Shown here: in pieces, positions 1 through 12,400 of the stretch
How positions within the stretch are numbered: the first letter of the stretch is position 1
Layout of the letters: every line of letters starts with the position of its first letter
DNA from: Cocos nucifera
Taxonomy: Eukaryota; Streptophyta; Magnoliopsida; Arecales; Arecaceae
Reading direction: 5' to 3'
Assembly: GCA_006176705.1 (NCBI GenBank)
Contig: QRFJ01006311.1
Span: 1 to 64,000, forward strand
DNA length: 64,000 nt
The notes under the pieces: generated by a model
What the model was told of the DNA's origin: nothing
Database searches by the model: none
The model's input: the letters and a program-made list of their open reading frames with translations, nothing else
Position numbers and translations under genes: made by a program

Positions 1-2377
1 ATAACTTTCGATCATCTACATCGACATGAAATCCGAGTCTGTGTTATCCCTGACATGGAGTTCGTCGTTACCAAAACCTAACATCATATCCTAGTTCTTC
101 TCAAATACTTAAGGATATATTTCATAGAAGTCCGAGTATCTTCACCTGGATTTTGACTGATATCTGCTGTGACACTCACAGCATGGCTTAATATCAGGTC
201 GGGTGTACTTATACCATTGCATAATGAGCTTCCCTATTGTACGTATGCATAAGGATCTTGCTCATGCGTTCTTATTTTCCTCGGTGGTGCTAGGGCACAA
301 TCTTCTTAAGAAAGCATGAATATCATGTGAAGGCTTTAAATCCCCTCTTAGGAGTTCCATACTAAACCTCTTTAGTACTTCCTCTATCTTAATTCATGAA
401 ATTCTAGCATCCTATTGTCTATTCTCTATAGACCTTAATTGCCTAGAATAAGATGTTTCACCTGGTCTTCATGGAGAATTCCTTGGATAACTCATAATTT
501 GATTGTTGTCATCATGGGAATATTATTTCAATAAGGAGGATGTTCCACCACGTACATATACGAGAAAGACAGACAGCGCTCTCCACTGATCTTTTTTGAA
601 GACAACGGTTTCGTCTTTCATCTTGATGAAATCATATTTGATCACATCTTTGAACGAGTGTGTCTAGCTTCGAAGATGCATTGCTTAATGTTCATATATG
701 GACCTTTGCAGCTTGCCAAACCTATGATGATCAGTATCATTGGATATAAAGAACCCTACGGCTGTCCATAAGAATTCTTCCTTAAGATATCATTTTAAGA
801 ATGTGTTTTACGGTCCATTTGCCATCATTTCATAATCTGAAAAATAGGCAATGGCAAGCAAGTGCGGAGAATTTTAGCATAGCCTGGGAAAACGATATCC
901 GTGATAGTCAATTGCCTCGTGTGACTAGTAACCTTTTCCACTAGTCTAAGCCTGAATGTCTCCACATTTCCTCGGCCACATCTTTTCTCTTGTAATATTC
1001 ATTTAACATCCAAATTAACAAGACCTTCTATGGTGGATTCTTCACAAGGCCAGTGACTTGTTTAGATGCATCGAGTCAATTTCTGACTGCATGCTCTGAG
1101 CCATTTCTCGAGTCGATATCTGATATCGCCTCTTGGTTAGTTTTGATTCATCACCATGAGCACCAGTTACCTATCGAGAACATTTCTCTACGTCCTCGAA
1201 ATAATATTCAAGTACCTGTATTCAGTGGATGGAACTCTTTCCGATCACAAGTGGGAGTAGTTGTCTTATTAGTCAACCTGATTTGGTTCCAATTGGTCAC
1301 TCTAGTCGTTGTACTTTGAGACTTTCTCATTAAGCTCTAACTATCTTTCCAATGCTGCTATCTTGAAATAAACGATTTTTAGAAAGATGCATGTCGACTC
1401 ACACACATTATGGTCAATCTGGAATGCTAAGAAGATAGCTATCCTAATGACTTTAGGATTCCTTATGAATCGAGCCTAAAGGACCTAAACTCTAACTTAT
1501 CCGCTTGTTGTCTTCTTGAGCATGACTGGACAATCCCCAAATTCTGAATGGACTCAGACTTGATTTCTTACCGTGCCATATCTTCATACTGTGTGTAGAA
1601 CCGTCTTAGAGAAACCCTACTCAGTAGATAAATTAAGTAAAACAATGAAGTCCCCAAAGAAAACCAAGAAGATTGCTATGAAAGCTCATCATGGATCGAA
1701 CCATATCAAATTAGAGTCAATTCTCCATTTAAACCGTAGATTTAGAGTTCCTGGGAGTCCATGAGAACTATGCCATTTTCTTGAAAAGTTCTAGGATTCT
1801 GCTAAGTATGTCACCTCCCATCTGATCGAAGAACCTGAATGGATTTTTTAATGTTGTTTTTCTACTCAATGTCTGAATTCTTTGAATCTTTCAAACTTCA
1901 GTCTTTTTGTCTCATAAGAACATATTACCCATACCTAGATAAGATCGACATCGGTTAAAGATTAATAAGTAGACAAAAATTATCTAACCCACATCAAATG
2001 GGCCGCACACATCAGTACTGTACTAGGACACAGAGTTCTGTGGCCCTTTCCCGACTGTCCTACAAAAGAAGTTGGTCATTTGCCTTGAAGACAAAGATTC
2101 ACAAGTTGGATATGACTCGGAAGTTCAATGGACTCAATAGCCCATTTTTCTCCAATTTTTTGATCCTATCTCTGCTATATGACTAATCTCAGTGCCTAGA
2201 TACTTATCGTTTGGACTATCCCCAGTCGTTTGGCATTTCACGTTTTGCTTGATAGTTTAGAACAGTACATCAATATGTAGCTGTATAAAGATCATTATAA
2301 GAAAACCATTTGCAATTTTTATTCTTTCATGAAGAATTACAATGGTCCTAAAGAAGTAATCACATAGCCTTCTAGTG
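1..2377 (-). pseudogene. Copia pol pseudogene of element A: integrase, reverse transcriptase, start of RNase H
   Basis: On the minus strand, integrase C-terminal sequence is recognisable about 1640-1330 (a decayed form of the usual KTPYE-W-G-KPS and RIWGCP region). The RT follows, including about 400-290, which reads in pieces like the conserved LKRFSME block of Copia RTs and a following CP-TTEE segment. The stretch 240-1 corresponds to the RPD...YLRRT connection and early RNase H. Stops and frameshifts occur every few dozen codons. The rest of RNase H and the 3' LTR are beyond the window. Confidence 0.72.
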
Positions 2378-2608
2378 CTAGCATGAAAACAAAATTAAAT
2401 TTCTGCTAGCTGCAGGAACATAATAACAGTCTTTCAAAACTAAGTCTAAATCAGATGGTAATCGAAGAGGGTATGTTTTCACCACTACTGCAGCAACTCT
2501 TGCTCCATTACCGATGCGTAGGATCATGTCTCCATCCCTCAACCTCCTACTATCCTTAAGACCCTGCATGGAAGTGCACAGATGAGCACTAGAACTAGAG
2601 TTAAGCAC
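2378..2608 (-). pseudogene. Copia protease / GAG-pre-integrase fragment of element A, active-site Asp replaced
   Basis: A 76-codon open stretch follows the zinc knuckle in the expected order. It starts at MLNSSSSAHLCTSMQGL, where functional relatives have an aspartate followed by Ser/Thr-Gly (D[S/T]G). Here the aspartate is asparagine and the glycine is serine, so the protease would be inactive. The remainder (IGNGARVAAV, YYVPAASRNL) is the usual protease-to-GAG-pre-integrase bridge of plant Copia polyproteins. It is a remnant of the pol polyprotein and not a separate gene. Confidence 0.82.
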
Positions 2609-2699
2609 TCAACTGGATGCAGAAGAAACCGTAAGGTTAGACTCAATAATGAGCATACCTTCAGAAGGACCTTCCTTTTTGTTCTTCAAGGTGGCCAAG

Positions 2700-3360
2700 T
2701 AAGTAGGGCAGTTCTGCTTTCAGTGGCCCTCGCTGTTGCAATGGAAACACTTTCCTTTAGCAGTGGCTTTCATCTTCAGCTTCTTCCACCTTTTGCTTTT
2801 TCGCAGACTTTTTTTTCTTTCCATAAGACTTTCTTTTGGAAGAAGTCCATTCCATAGCAAGAACTGAGCCTTAGAATCTTTCATAGAAAGCTCACGTGAC
2901 CAGCCATGTTCATTAATTCAGCCAAGGAATTTTAAGTTTATGGCATCTACAATTCATGATGAATTGCCCATATGCATCAATCAAGATTTGCAGAATAATA
3001 TCGTTCTGCAGATCCAAGTCTTACTTCACACCAAGCTTCTCAAGCTCTTCCATGTCCTTGATCATCATCAGATAGTGATCTTGGACTGACTGCCCATCAT
3101 GCATCTTAGCCATAAAAAGTTACTTCGTGACTGATACTTGGTTGCACGACTCTATTCACCAAATATCTCCTATAGGGAACAACATTTGTGCAGCAGTCCC
3201 GATATCTCATATTGGCGCTGGAGGTCATCAGACATCGAGCCCAACATGTTAATATCTGCCTTATTATCTTCATCTTCCATTTTTTTCAGAGACGATCTCT
3301 GTTCAGTGGATGACGGCGCTGTAAGTGGAGTGATCCTGTCCAATACATAGGTTTAACTTC
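2700..3360 (-). pseudogene. Copia gag pseudogene of element A with CCHC zinc knuckle
   Basis: On the minus strand, nucleocapsid-type sequence is readable in broken pieces. Near 3250 it contains MSDDLQRQYE, typical of a Copia gag, and at 2749-2708 the zinc knuckle CFHCNSEGH-KQNC (C-x2-C-x4-H-x4-C). A lysine-rich tract lies just upstream of the knuckle. The tryptophan codon expected after the knuckle histidine is TGA. Other stops and frame changes occur throughout. Gag would form the capsid particle and bind RNA through the knuckle. The start is uncertain because the amino end is decayed. Confidence 0.78.
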
Positions 3361-3399
3361 TTGGAATCCAAATGATTTTATATTCCTGAGCCAACTTTA

Positions 3400-5300
3400 A
3401 TTGGTCTGGTTAGTTTATGTTGTCTCAGGTACGTGCTAATGGTTGGACGCAGACATTTCCTTAGAGAGTCAAAGATTCTAGTTAGATACTGTAATATACT
3501 TGACCAATTTATTAGGAATTTTATTTTAAACAAATTAGCTCCCACTTTTCTTGGATCCCTACACTCTCTTGTAGAGATGCAAAAATCTCATGATTAATGA
3601 TTCTCAGTGGGTGGTGCGGTCTCACCAACTGACTCATCACTCTCAGCCTAACAGTTATAGTGATGGGTTAGCCAATGAGTTAACCACTCGTTGTCAATGA
3701 TTCTCTAATCATGGTGCACCCAAACTTGGTCTCTAATTCATGAATCTCACCGTATCCAGAATATTGATCCACTCCTTAATTAAGTCAAACCCACCATTTG
3801 CATAGACTAAAATCCTAATTGAGTCTCTTATTGTATCCAGAATATTGAGCCTAACTCATCCTCCAGCCCATAGCATCCAATGCCTAATAGACATGGTTGC
3901 ATCTTTTCGGTGCAACTAAGCCACTATATCCAGCCAAGAATAATCAACCCCGAAAAGGGTCTGCACATCTACAATCGTGGAAGACCTCAGACTTAATCTT
4001 TTCTTAGGAAGAATTGATTCAGGTCTCATTAAACTAGACTTGTCATAGTCATAACAATTATAACTAACCTAGTGGCATGGGTTAGCTTGGATTATTGACC
4101 ACCTCAAATTAGAACTGGGTTAATAGATATGGTCAGGTAAGTGAGACCGGTGGAAGGGATATGCTATTAACTTGTACAAGAATGCATTCAGGTCGAGTAG
4201 CTTCCAATTAAAAATCAATCAGTCGTATGTGCCAAACTTACCTTAGACACCAAATTGTTGAGCCATAACCAATTGGGTTAGCCTACAATCCAAACTCTAA
4301 CCTCTGAGCCTAATTAGGTCTTGCTTGATCGTGACTCGATCTTGACCCAAACTTAATCCTATTAGGTTGGTCAATTTAAGCATTGTTGATCCCATCTAAC
4401 CAACTCTTGATTCAGTTTTCACACCGCTTAGAATCAATTGAGCTACCCAGCCCGAACCCAGTATTATGAATATGTCTTAGATCTGAAAATTCTCAATTTT
4501 AGACCTAATTAATATTCCATAATCTTAATTCTTAATTAAGTAGGGTTCATAAACAAAATTGCATAATAAATCATAGGGTTTCAGGATCTTAGGATTTTGA
4601 AAAAAGTAAGTTTGATTCTGATTAAGGACGAACGCACAAGCACCCCTACACAACATAAGAGCACCCATCGGATGGGAGGAGAATCCTTTAAGCCCTCTTC
4701 TTCTTATGACCGACGGCCAGAGGAATCTTAATCAGGACATGTAATTACTAAAAATAGTTTTAGATCTATATCAATATATCTCATTATACAAAATTAGATA
4801 TATCATGATATTTTGCATACATCTCATGTATCGAATTATGTTATGCTTTAGATCTAAATTATTTCATAATAATCTAAAAATTAGATTTAATTGATCTTAT
4901 CAAAAAACCTCATCTAGATTAACTATGTAAACTTATCTACATGTCTAAATTTGCAAAATTTGCATAACATTAACAATTATCCCTCAGTATGATGTTTAAA
5001 ATTAAATATTTTATTTACGATTTTTTATATATTATTTTTATAAATATAATTATCAAAAAATAGGTAAATAAATAGATCTAAAATATGTTTAATCAGATTA
5101 AATCATAAACATGCAAGACTATTCTAGTAGAATATTCTATTTAGAACTAGTCATGGCATATTTTCTAATCTTAGATCCAAATCATTTAATATTAATTTTT
5201 TTGATTCAGATCTGATCATATCTCATATGATATCTAAATCACTTATTTTTCTAATTAAAAATTTAAAAATTAGATCTAAATATACTTTAGAACCTTGCTA
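3400..5300 (-). other. Non-coding leader of element A
   Basis: About 1.9 kb between the primer-binding site and gag, without a usable reading frame. Blocks in its inner part resemble, in opposite orientation, the leader of element E-F (49630-51680). A long untranslated leader of about 2 kb therefore seems normal for these elements. No other gene is seen here. Confidence 0.55.
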
Positions 5301-5312
5301 GCTGATACTAGT
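5301..5312 (-). other. Primer-binding site of element A (degenerate, initiator-tRNA-Met type)
   Basis: Directly next to the LTR end, the minus strand reads ACTAGTATCAGC, a decayed form of the TGGTATCAGAGC site used by many plant Copia elements to prime minus-strand synthesis from initiator tRNA-Met. Its position fixes the LTR boundary at 5313. Confidence 0.6.
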
Positions 5313-7584
5313 TGAAAAAATCCTGATTTTTCGGATCAGGTTCATTTCAGATCTGATCGGATCAAGAGATATATTTTAAAAAATTTTTTTCTAATTCTTA
5401 ATTAAATCTAATAATATTTAGATCTAATTCTATTATTCTAATAAAAATATAAATTAAATAAATTAAATTAAATTTAATATGTTTTTCTTGATGTTGGGTA
5501 ATCCTATTATCCATTGATAATCCTATAAGCAGCGGAAGGTTCTGGATCTAGCCATGCAAGCGCTTGGCCTCTACTAATTTTCACTTAGGCTGAATCTGGA
5601 GATCTTCTTCTTCTCTATCATGTCTCCAAAAATTAGATCTGGATCTGATCTGGAGGATCCTTGAAACATCTTTCGAAGATCAGTAGTTGTCCTTTATAGC
5701 AGCGCAGCCTTCTAGCTTTCTGTCGCTTTTCTCTTCATCTGGATTGCACCAATTGGATCCCAAACACCTTTGGGCATGGAGAGATAGAGAAGAGGTGTGT
5801 CTTGGTCATGGGAGGAGAGTGGGAGGCAGCCTTAGGGCATGGGATTCCAATCTCTTTGAGTTGGGCGTAGGTCTAATTATATAGACTAAGCATGTCCAAC
5901 TCCTCTTCTTCCCAACCAATCATAATCCTTTGTGAAATCAGATCTAAATTTGATTGGTGAGAATAGAGTCTCCTAGATTTCTCCTTAGATGGTGCCTAAG
6001 ATCAGTCAAACTTGATTCTTAGGAGAAGTCTAATCGAAATCCAAAAAGGAGATGGAGTCCCTATCCAACAAGGACTCTCTGGGCGCCTTCCAAGCTTGGG
6101 CCGCACGCCAATAGGGACTCCTGGGCACCCTCCTCCTTGCCCAATTCTGGTGGGGACAGCCCCCTACCAGCTCTCCAATAAGGTGCGTGACAATGGACAG
6201 AAGTCAAAGTATCAATGGTCAACATTTGACCAATCAAAGGTCAACTTTTGACCAAAGTCAAAGGACGAGAAATTGCAGGTGACCAAAAATGGTAGGTATT
6301 ATGTTACAAAATAAGACAACCCTTTTCTAACCTGAACAGTCTTCAGTCAGACCAGGTGAAGATCTCTGATTGAGCACAAACTCCTTTGGCTCAGTAAGGA
6401 CAACTATTTATGATAGTAAAAGAAGAACGTTAGGTTCAATCGAGTGCTAGCATAATTTTCTTGAACCTAATTGAATCTCATTCAGATCAATTGAATTGAA
6501 TTTATTCAATTGATGATCATCAGATTCAAACCCTTATTTGTGTGACCCAGTTAGATTCAATTCTGTATGATAATGGGATATGTCATGATCTCTATCATCG
6601 ACATCATCGAAACTTCTTTCGATGGACCAGAACTCTTCGGATTCGAATAGCTAGAATGATCGATCATCTAAATCATTCTAATTGCTCCCAAAATCCATCA
6701 GTGACACCTAGCAGTATATGGTGGTAACCTATCAGAGCTGAATGCGAACCTCTTGGTGCAGCTACCTGTGTGATTAAGTTCTTCTATCTTGAGCCTCAAT
6801 CAGATTAGGGTTAAGGTGAACTCGTCAAACCCTAGTTTTTGTTATATGATGTAATCATTCGATTTAAGTTCGATGTGAAAACCTAAATAGAAACTCTTTC
6901 TATTATTTCACTCTACCATGGCCATGAGCTTTTGGACTTGATTTTCATGATTATCATAGGACTGCTCCTCTACTACCGAGGTAGATAGATTCCATCTTGA
7001 TACAATCTAGTTCCTATAATGAACATGTCATAGCCAACATACACCTCAGAATTCCGTATGGCTAGGAGACCGAGTTGTAGTATAGTCAAACTATAACACC
7101 CTCAAGGTGAACTACCGATGCATCTCAGGTCAAAGAACCAAACACACCACTGCAGCATCGAGTCAGTCATTGATGAGAAGGTAGACTTCCTAATGACTAC
7201 TCGAAGTGGTCACGCTCAGTGCCCTCATTCTCTAATGAGTACCTATACTCTCACTCCAATGTCTCCACATCGTAGACTTAAGACTCATCTACTAAAGAAA
7301 AGTGATTGTACACCAACCTTTCGGATCAATCACCATCCTCGTGATGATCCTATGGTCGAGAGCATTTTATGAGTTAATAATGATTATTCATATCTTAAAT
7401 TTTTAACTCTTGAAAATATAAATTATCATTACCATTAAGTTAAAGGATGTATCACAGACACTAAATACACATATTGATAGAAAATAACCCATTTTATTGA
7501 TTATAATCAAAATTACAATTTTGCCTCTAGAAGTGTATTACAAGTGTCAGCCAATTCTGGCTTCTAAGGCACATATATCTAACA
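5313..7584 (-). repeat. 5' LTR of Copia element A (2272 bp)
   Basis: On the minus strand it begins TGTTAGATATATGTGCC at 7584 and ends in CA at 5313. It aligns along its length with LTR B (8746-11026), LTR C (22221-24480) and LTR D (37100-39721), including the segments about mottled repeat sections, a TATA-like box and the distal TTAGATC-rich part. Because the primer-binding site and gag follow it, this is the 5' LTR of an element and not a solo LTR. Confidence 0.87.
5871..5884 (-). promoter_or_regulatory. Possible TATA box of LTR A
   Basis: The minus strand reads CTATATAATTAGAC. It lies at the same place as a TATA-type sequence (CTATAAATA) in LTR B at 10452 and in LTR D near 37670, so it probably marks the U3/R boundary. 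Transcription would run leftward. The assignment is by motif and shared position only. Confidence 0.45.
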
Positions 7585-7817
7585 ATAATTAGTTATGAAC
7601 CTATCCTTTGATGTACATGGGTGGGCCAACTAAAGTTGGACTTGTATACAGTCTATGTGAATTTTATTATCCACTAAGAAATTAGGATAATTCCTCGAAT
7701 TGGAGGTAGAGGCTACTAATTAGAATAAAATAATGGAAGATCCTTTTGATTAAAGTCAAAATCTCTAGATTTAATAAATTAATTACTAATTAGGTTATAT
7801 TTTTTCTTTATGTAGAT
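7585..7817 (+). other. Remaining leader of Copia element X
   Basis: The sequence matches the end of the E-F leader (about 51440-51690), including the blocks around GATGTACATG, the AAAGTTGG(A/G)CTTGT segment and the AGGTAGAGGCTAC motif. It ends just before gag. Confidence 0.65.
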
Positions 7818-8740
7818 ATGGTCATTTTTCTATCACTCCAATCATTGTTGGACAATGATAAGTTGGTGGGATCCAACTTTAGTAGCTGGTACCAAAAGTT
7901 GAAGATTGTCCTGGAGCATGAACGGATCCTATATGTGCTGACGAATTTTGCACCTGAGGAGCTAGCTGCCAATGCATGAGGAATAGTCAAAGATACTTAT
8001 CAAAAGTGGCTCAGTGATCGAATCATGGTGCACTATATTATGCTAGCTGTGATGAGTGATGAGTTCAGTCGTAGGTTTGAGACAGCTCGCCAAATGAAAT
8101 GCTTCAAGTGTTGGAGGATTCTTTTGGCACACTCGATGATGTTAAGATGCATAAGACTAGTTGTATCATCTTCAATGCCAGAATACGGGATGGAGCCTCT
8201 ATCACTGATCATGTATTGTACATGATCGAATTGATAGAGCGCTTGAGCAAGCTTGACTTTTTCTTGCACGAATAACTTGAAAAATATGCAATACTGAACT
8301 CGCTGCCCAAGTCTTATCTTCCATTCCTTACACATTATAGAATATCAAAGCCTAAAGTGGACTACCATGGGTTACTGGGGTTGCTTTAGAACTTTGAGAA
8401 GGATCACCAACTCCATAAGGAGTCGGTGAACTTAGTGAGAGGTTCATCTTCTCATTCTCGATCCTTTAGAAAAGGAAAGAAGAATAAGAAGAAGAAAGCC
8501 AAGAAAGTGCATGTTAAGGCTAGGACATCTATGCAAGCCCAGACCCAAAAAATCAAGCCCGATAAGAGTCAAGCAGAATGCTTCTTCTGCAAAAAGCGGG
8601 GGCACTGAAAGAGGAACTGTCCTTAGTACATTGCCTCCCTGGATCCGAACAAGCAGAGGAAGAAGCAAGCTATTGCTGGACAAGATATTTATATGATATC
8701 TCCTTGTGATTTCTCTATGTGTGATATTACTGACTAGGTA
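7818..8740 (+). pseudogene. Copia gag pseudogene of element X with CCHC zinc knuckle
   Basis: The ATG at 7818 opens a frame with QSLLDNDKLVGSNFSSWYQK and LEHERILYVLT, a typical plant Copia gag amino end. The frame is closed by TGA at 7977 where an arginine codon (CGA) is expected. Gag continues in shifted frames (MSDEFSRRFE, FEKDHQLHKESVN), then a lysine-rich tract and the zinc knuckle CFFCKKRGH-KRNC at 8579-8620. The tryptophan of the knuckle is again TGA. The last codons before 8745 read as the start of the protease (VL) and stop at the LTR B insertion. Gag would build the particle that packages element RNA. Confidence 0.86.
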
Positions 8741-8745
8741 TTGGA

Positions 8746-11026
8746 TGTTTAGATATATGTGTCCTAGAAGCCAGAATTGGCTGACACTTATTATACACTT
8801 TTAAGGACAAAATTATAATTTTGACTATAAATAATAAAATAAGTTTTTTCTATCATAATGTGTATTTAGTGTCTGTAATACATCCCTTGAGTTAATGGCA
8901 ATGATAGTTCTTATTTTTAAGAGTTAAAAATTTAAGATATGAATTTTTATTATTAACTAATAAAATGCTTCTGACCATAGGATCATCATGAGGATGGTGA
9001 TTGATCCGAAAGGTTAGTGTACAATCGCTTCCTTATAGTAGATGAGTCTTGAGTCTATGGTGTAGAGACACTAGAGCGAGAGTATAGGTACTCGTTAGAG
9101 AATGAGGGTACTGAGCGTGACCACCTCGAGCAGTCATCAGAAAGTCTACCTTCTCATTAATAACTAGCTTGAAGCTGCAGTTGTGTGTCTGGTTCTTTGA
9201 CCTGAGGTGCATTGACAGTTCACCTTGAGGGTGTTATAGTTTGACTACACCATGACTCGGTCTCCTAGCCATTTGGAATCCTAAGGTGTATGTTGGCTAT
9301 AACATGTTCATTTTAAGAATTAGATTACACCAATAAGGAATCTATCTATCTCGGTAGATGAGGATAAGCCCTATGATGATCATGAGAATCAAATCCATAA
9401 GCCCATGGCCATGGCAGAGTGAAATAATGGAAAAAGTTTCTATTAAGATTTTCACATTGGACTTGAATCGAATGACTAATCATATGACGAATATTAGGGT
9501 TTGATGAGATTATCTTAACGCTAATCCAGTCGGAGCTCAAGAGAGAAAAACTTAATCATACAGGTAACTACATCGAGAGATTCATTTTTAGTTCTAATGG
9601 GTTGCCACCATATGTTGCTAGGTGTCACTGATGGATTTTGAGAGCAATTAGAATGATTTAGATGATCAATCATACTAGTTATCTGAGTCAGAAAAATTTT
9701 GATCCATCGAAAGGTATTTCGATGATGTTGATGATAGAGATCGCGACATATCTCATTACCATATGGAACTGAACCTAACTGGATCATACAAACAAGGGTT
9801 TCGATCTAGATATCACAAATTAGACTAACTCAATTCAATTGATTTGAATTATATTCAATTAGGTTCAAGAAAATCATGCTAGCACACGATTGAGCCTAAA
9901 ATTCTCCTTTAATTATCATTAAAGTTTATCTCGACTAAGCCAAATGTATCTTGGCTCACTCAAGTACCTTTACTTGGTCTAACTGGAGCTTGTCCAGGTT
10001 AGAAAAGAATTATCTTAATTTATCAGATGAATTTGAGACAACACCTACCATTTTTTGTCACCTGCTAAATCCTATTTTGGATATTTGGTCAAACATTGAT
10101 CTTTGACACTTAGACATCTGTCCATATGTCATGCACCCATAGGAGAGAATTTTGGGACCAGTCCACTTGCTAAAAAGTAGATGGATGAGGGGTGCATGCC
10201 TAGGGAGGCGTGCACCCATGGATAGAGCATCTAGAGTCCCATACAGATGGGACTCCAGTTGCTTCAGGGTTTCTACCTAGGTGGCACCAAAGACTTATCT
10301 TTAACCAATCTTGATGCCATCTAAGGATGATTTAGAGGGGCACTCATCTGATTGGATCAGATGATGTCATTCCATCAATCAAATTTAGATTTGATTGCAT
10401 AAAAGGTCGTGATTGGCCGAGATGATGTGGCACTGCATGGTGCAATAGGGTCTATAAATATCCTGTTTGCGCCAAAATCTAAGAAGCTTGATCCATTGTC
10501 CATGCCATAAGGCTGCCTCTCTCCCTCCTCCATGCCATCTTTAGGTCTTCTCTCTCCTACCCATGCCCAAGAATTTTTGGGCTTTAGTTTGGTGCAATCC
10601 AAGCAAGAGAAAGACGACAGGAAAAGGAAGAAAGCAGCACTACTATAAGAGACAACTCACATCTTCGAAAGAAGTTTTGAAGATCTTCAAAATTAGATCT
10701 AGATCTAATTTTTGAAGAGGTGATAAAGAAGGAGAAGATCTTCAAATTCAAATCGAGTGGATATTGGTAGAGGCTAAGCACTTGCATAGCTAGATTCAGA
10801 ACCTCAGGCAGATATCAGGATCATCATAGGATAATCAGATTATCCTCAACAAGATAAATTAAATTAGATTTAATTTATTCTTTATTTTATTTTTTATTAG
10901 ATTAATAATATCATATCTGGAAAATCTTAGATCTGATCTAGATCTAAGAGAAAAAATTTTGAAATATCTCTCTTGATCCAATCAGATCTGAACGAACCTA
11001 ATTCGAAAAAATAGTTTTTTCTTTCA
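8746..11026 (+). mobile_element. Solo LTR B (2281 bp) inserted in the protease of element X, TSD TTGGA
   Basis: It begins TGTTTAGATATATGTGTCC and ends in TTTCA. It matches LTRs A, C and D from end to end. TTGGA occurs directly before it (8741-8745) and directly after it (11027-11031), a perfect 5-bp target duplication. The host reads VL up to 8745 and resumes after the LTR with the codons of DTGSSYHICNS. There is no internal element sequence, so this is the product of recombination between the two LTRs of a once complete element. Confidence 0.94.
10451..10460 (+). promoter_or_regulatory. Probable TATA box of LTR B
   Basis: TCTATAAATA lies about 1.7 kb into the LTR, at the position where LTRs A and D have a similar box on the other strand. 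It would direct rightward transcription into the protease and integrase of element X. Motif evidence only. Confidence 0.5.
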
Positions 11027-12400
11027 TTGGATACTGGAAGTTCTTATCATATTTGCAATTCATTGTAGGGGTTGTAGGTCAGTAGAAGATTCAAGCAAGG
11101 TAAGAGATTCCTAAACGTTGGAGATGGAAGATCAGTTTTAGTTCTAGCTTTAGAAATTTTGAAACTTATATTTGAATTTCATATCGTTGTTCTTAGTGAT
11201 TATCATTTATATCCTAGTTTCTTTTTAAATATCATTTTTGTAGACCTTTTGATCATGAACAATTATAAAATTTTAATAAATAAATGAGTTTATAATGTCA
11301 TTGTGAATGGTATTACTGCTTTCTATGGATAATTGAATAATGATGTATATATATTATCACAACCTATTAATATAGTCTATTCAACTGGCAAACATCCTAG
11401 ATTAGATAATGTGATAGATATCTATTTATGGCACTGTAGACTGAATCATATAAACAAGAACAGGATAAGCAAATTAGCTCAAGAGGATATCCTCGAACTT
11501 AGTGATTGTGAATTACTTCCAACCTATGAATCCTATTTTCTTGGTAAAATGACTAAGTCATCTTTTACTGAAAAAGGTGAGAGAGCCACTGAACTATTAG
11601 AACTAGTACATACTGATGTATGTGGACCAATGAGTACCATGCTAAAGGTGGATATGTCTACTTCATCACTTTCATAGATGATTTATCTAGATTTGGATAT
11701 GTCTATCTGATAAAATATAAGTCGGATTCATTTGAAATGTTTAAACAATTCCAAAGTAAAGTAGAAAAATAAACTGAAAAGAGTGTTAAAACTCTTCGAT
11801 CTGATCGAGAGGAATACCTTTCTAGTGAGTTTCTCACATATCTAAAAGAAAATGGGATTCTCTTCCAATGAACTCCCCCAGAAACACCATAGCATAATGG
11901 TGTATCTGAAAGAAGGAATCGGACTCTGTTAGATATGGTCCAATCCATGATGGATTTTGCCAACTTATCGATATCCCTTTAGGGATATGCACTCGAATCG
12001 ACTTGCTATCTTTTAAATAGGGTTTCAAGTAAATCTGTGGTTAAAACTTCATATGAGATATGGATAGGATGTAAGCCAACATTTTCATACCTCAGGATCT
12101 GAGGGTGTCCGGCATATATCAAATGGATAATTATAGATAAACTTGGACCTAGGTCTGATAAGTGTGCATTTTTGGGGTACCCAAAAGAGACCAAGGGATA
12201 CTATTTCTACCATGCTGATGAACATAAGGTGTTCGTCAGCCTTAGGACAACCTTTTTGAAAAAAGAGTTCCTTAGTGAAGAAACTGTTGCCTCTAAGGTT
12301 GAACTTGATAAAGTTCAATAGGTAGAAAGTCTGATACAGAATGCTGAACCTAAGTTGGATTTGATCAGATCAGATCCGAAGCCTAGTGAACCTGCACCAT
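11027..12400 (+). pseudogene. Copia protease remnant and integrase pseudogene of element X
   Basis: Just after LTR B the protease motif VLDTGSSYHICNSL is readable, so the catalytic Asp is kept here. The GAG-pre-integrase zinc-binding region follows at 11420-11540 (WHCRLNHINKNR), but the second cysteine of the usual CESC-LGKMTK segment is tyrosine (YESYFLGKMTK). The integrase core shows HTDVCGP near 11610, then LRSDR and NGVSERRN, which carry the D,D,E triad. The C-terminal GYPKETKGYYFYHADEHKVF lies near 12175-12240. Several in-frame stops (for example near 11770 and 11870) make it non-functional. Confidence 0.87.

Larger units (their letters stand above)
1..7584 (-). mobile_element. Ty1/Copia retrotransposon A, 5' LTR plus most of the internal region, running off the left edge
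   Basis: Read on the minus strand, the order is LTR (7584 to 5313), primer-binding site, a long non-coding leader, gag with a CCHC zinc knuckle, protease, integrase, reverse transcriptase and the start of RNase H at the left edge. Integrase before RT defines Ty1/Copia. The 3' LTR must lie left of the window. Every coding segment has stops or frameshifts, so the copy is dead. Its LTR start (TGTTAGAT) matches LTRs B, C and D, so these are one family. The sequence to the right of 7584 is the leader of plus-strand element X, so A was inserted into X. The target duplication cannot be checked because the other end is outside the window. Confidence 0.88.
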
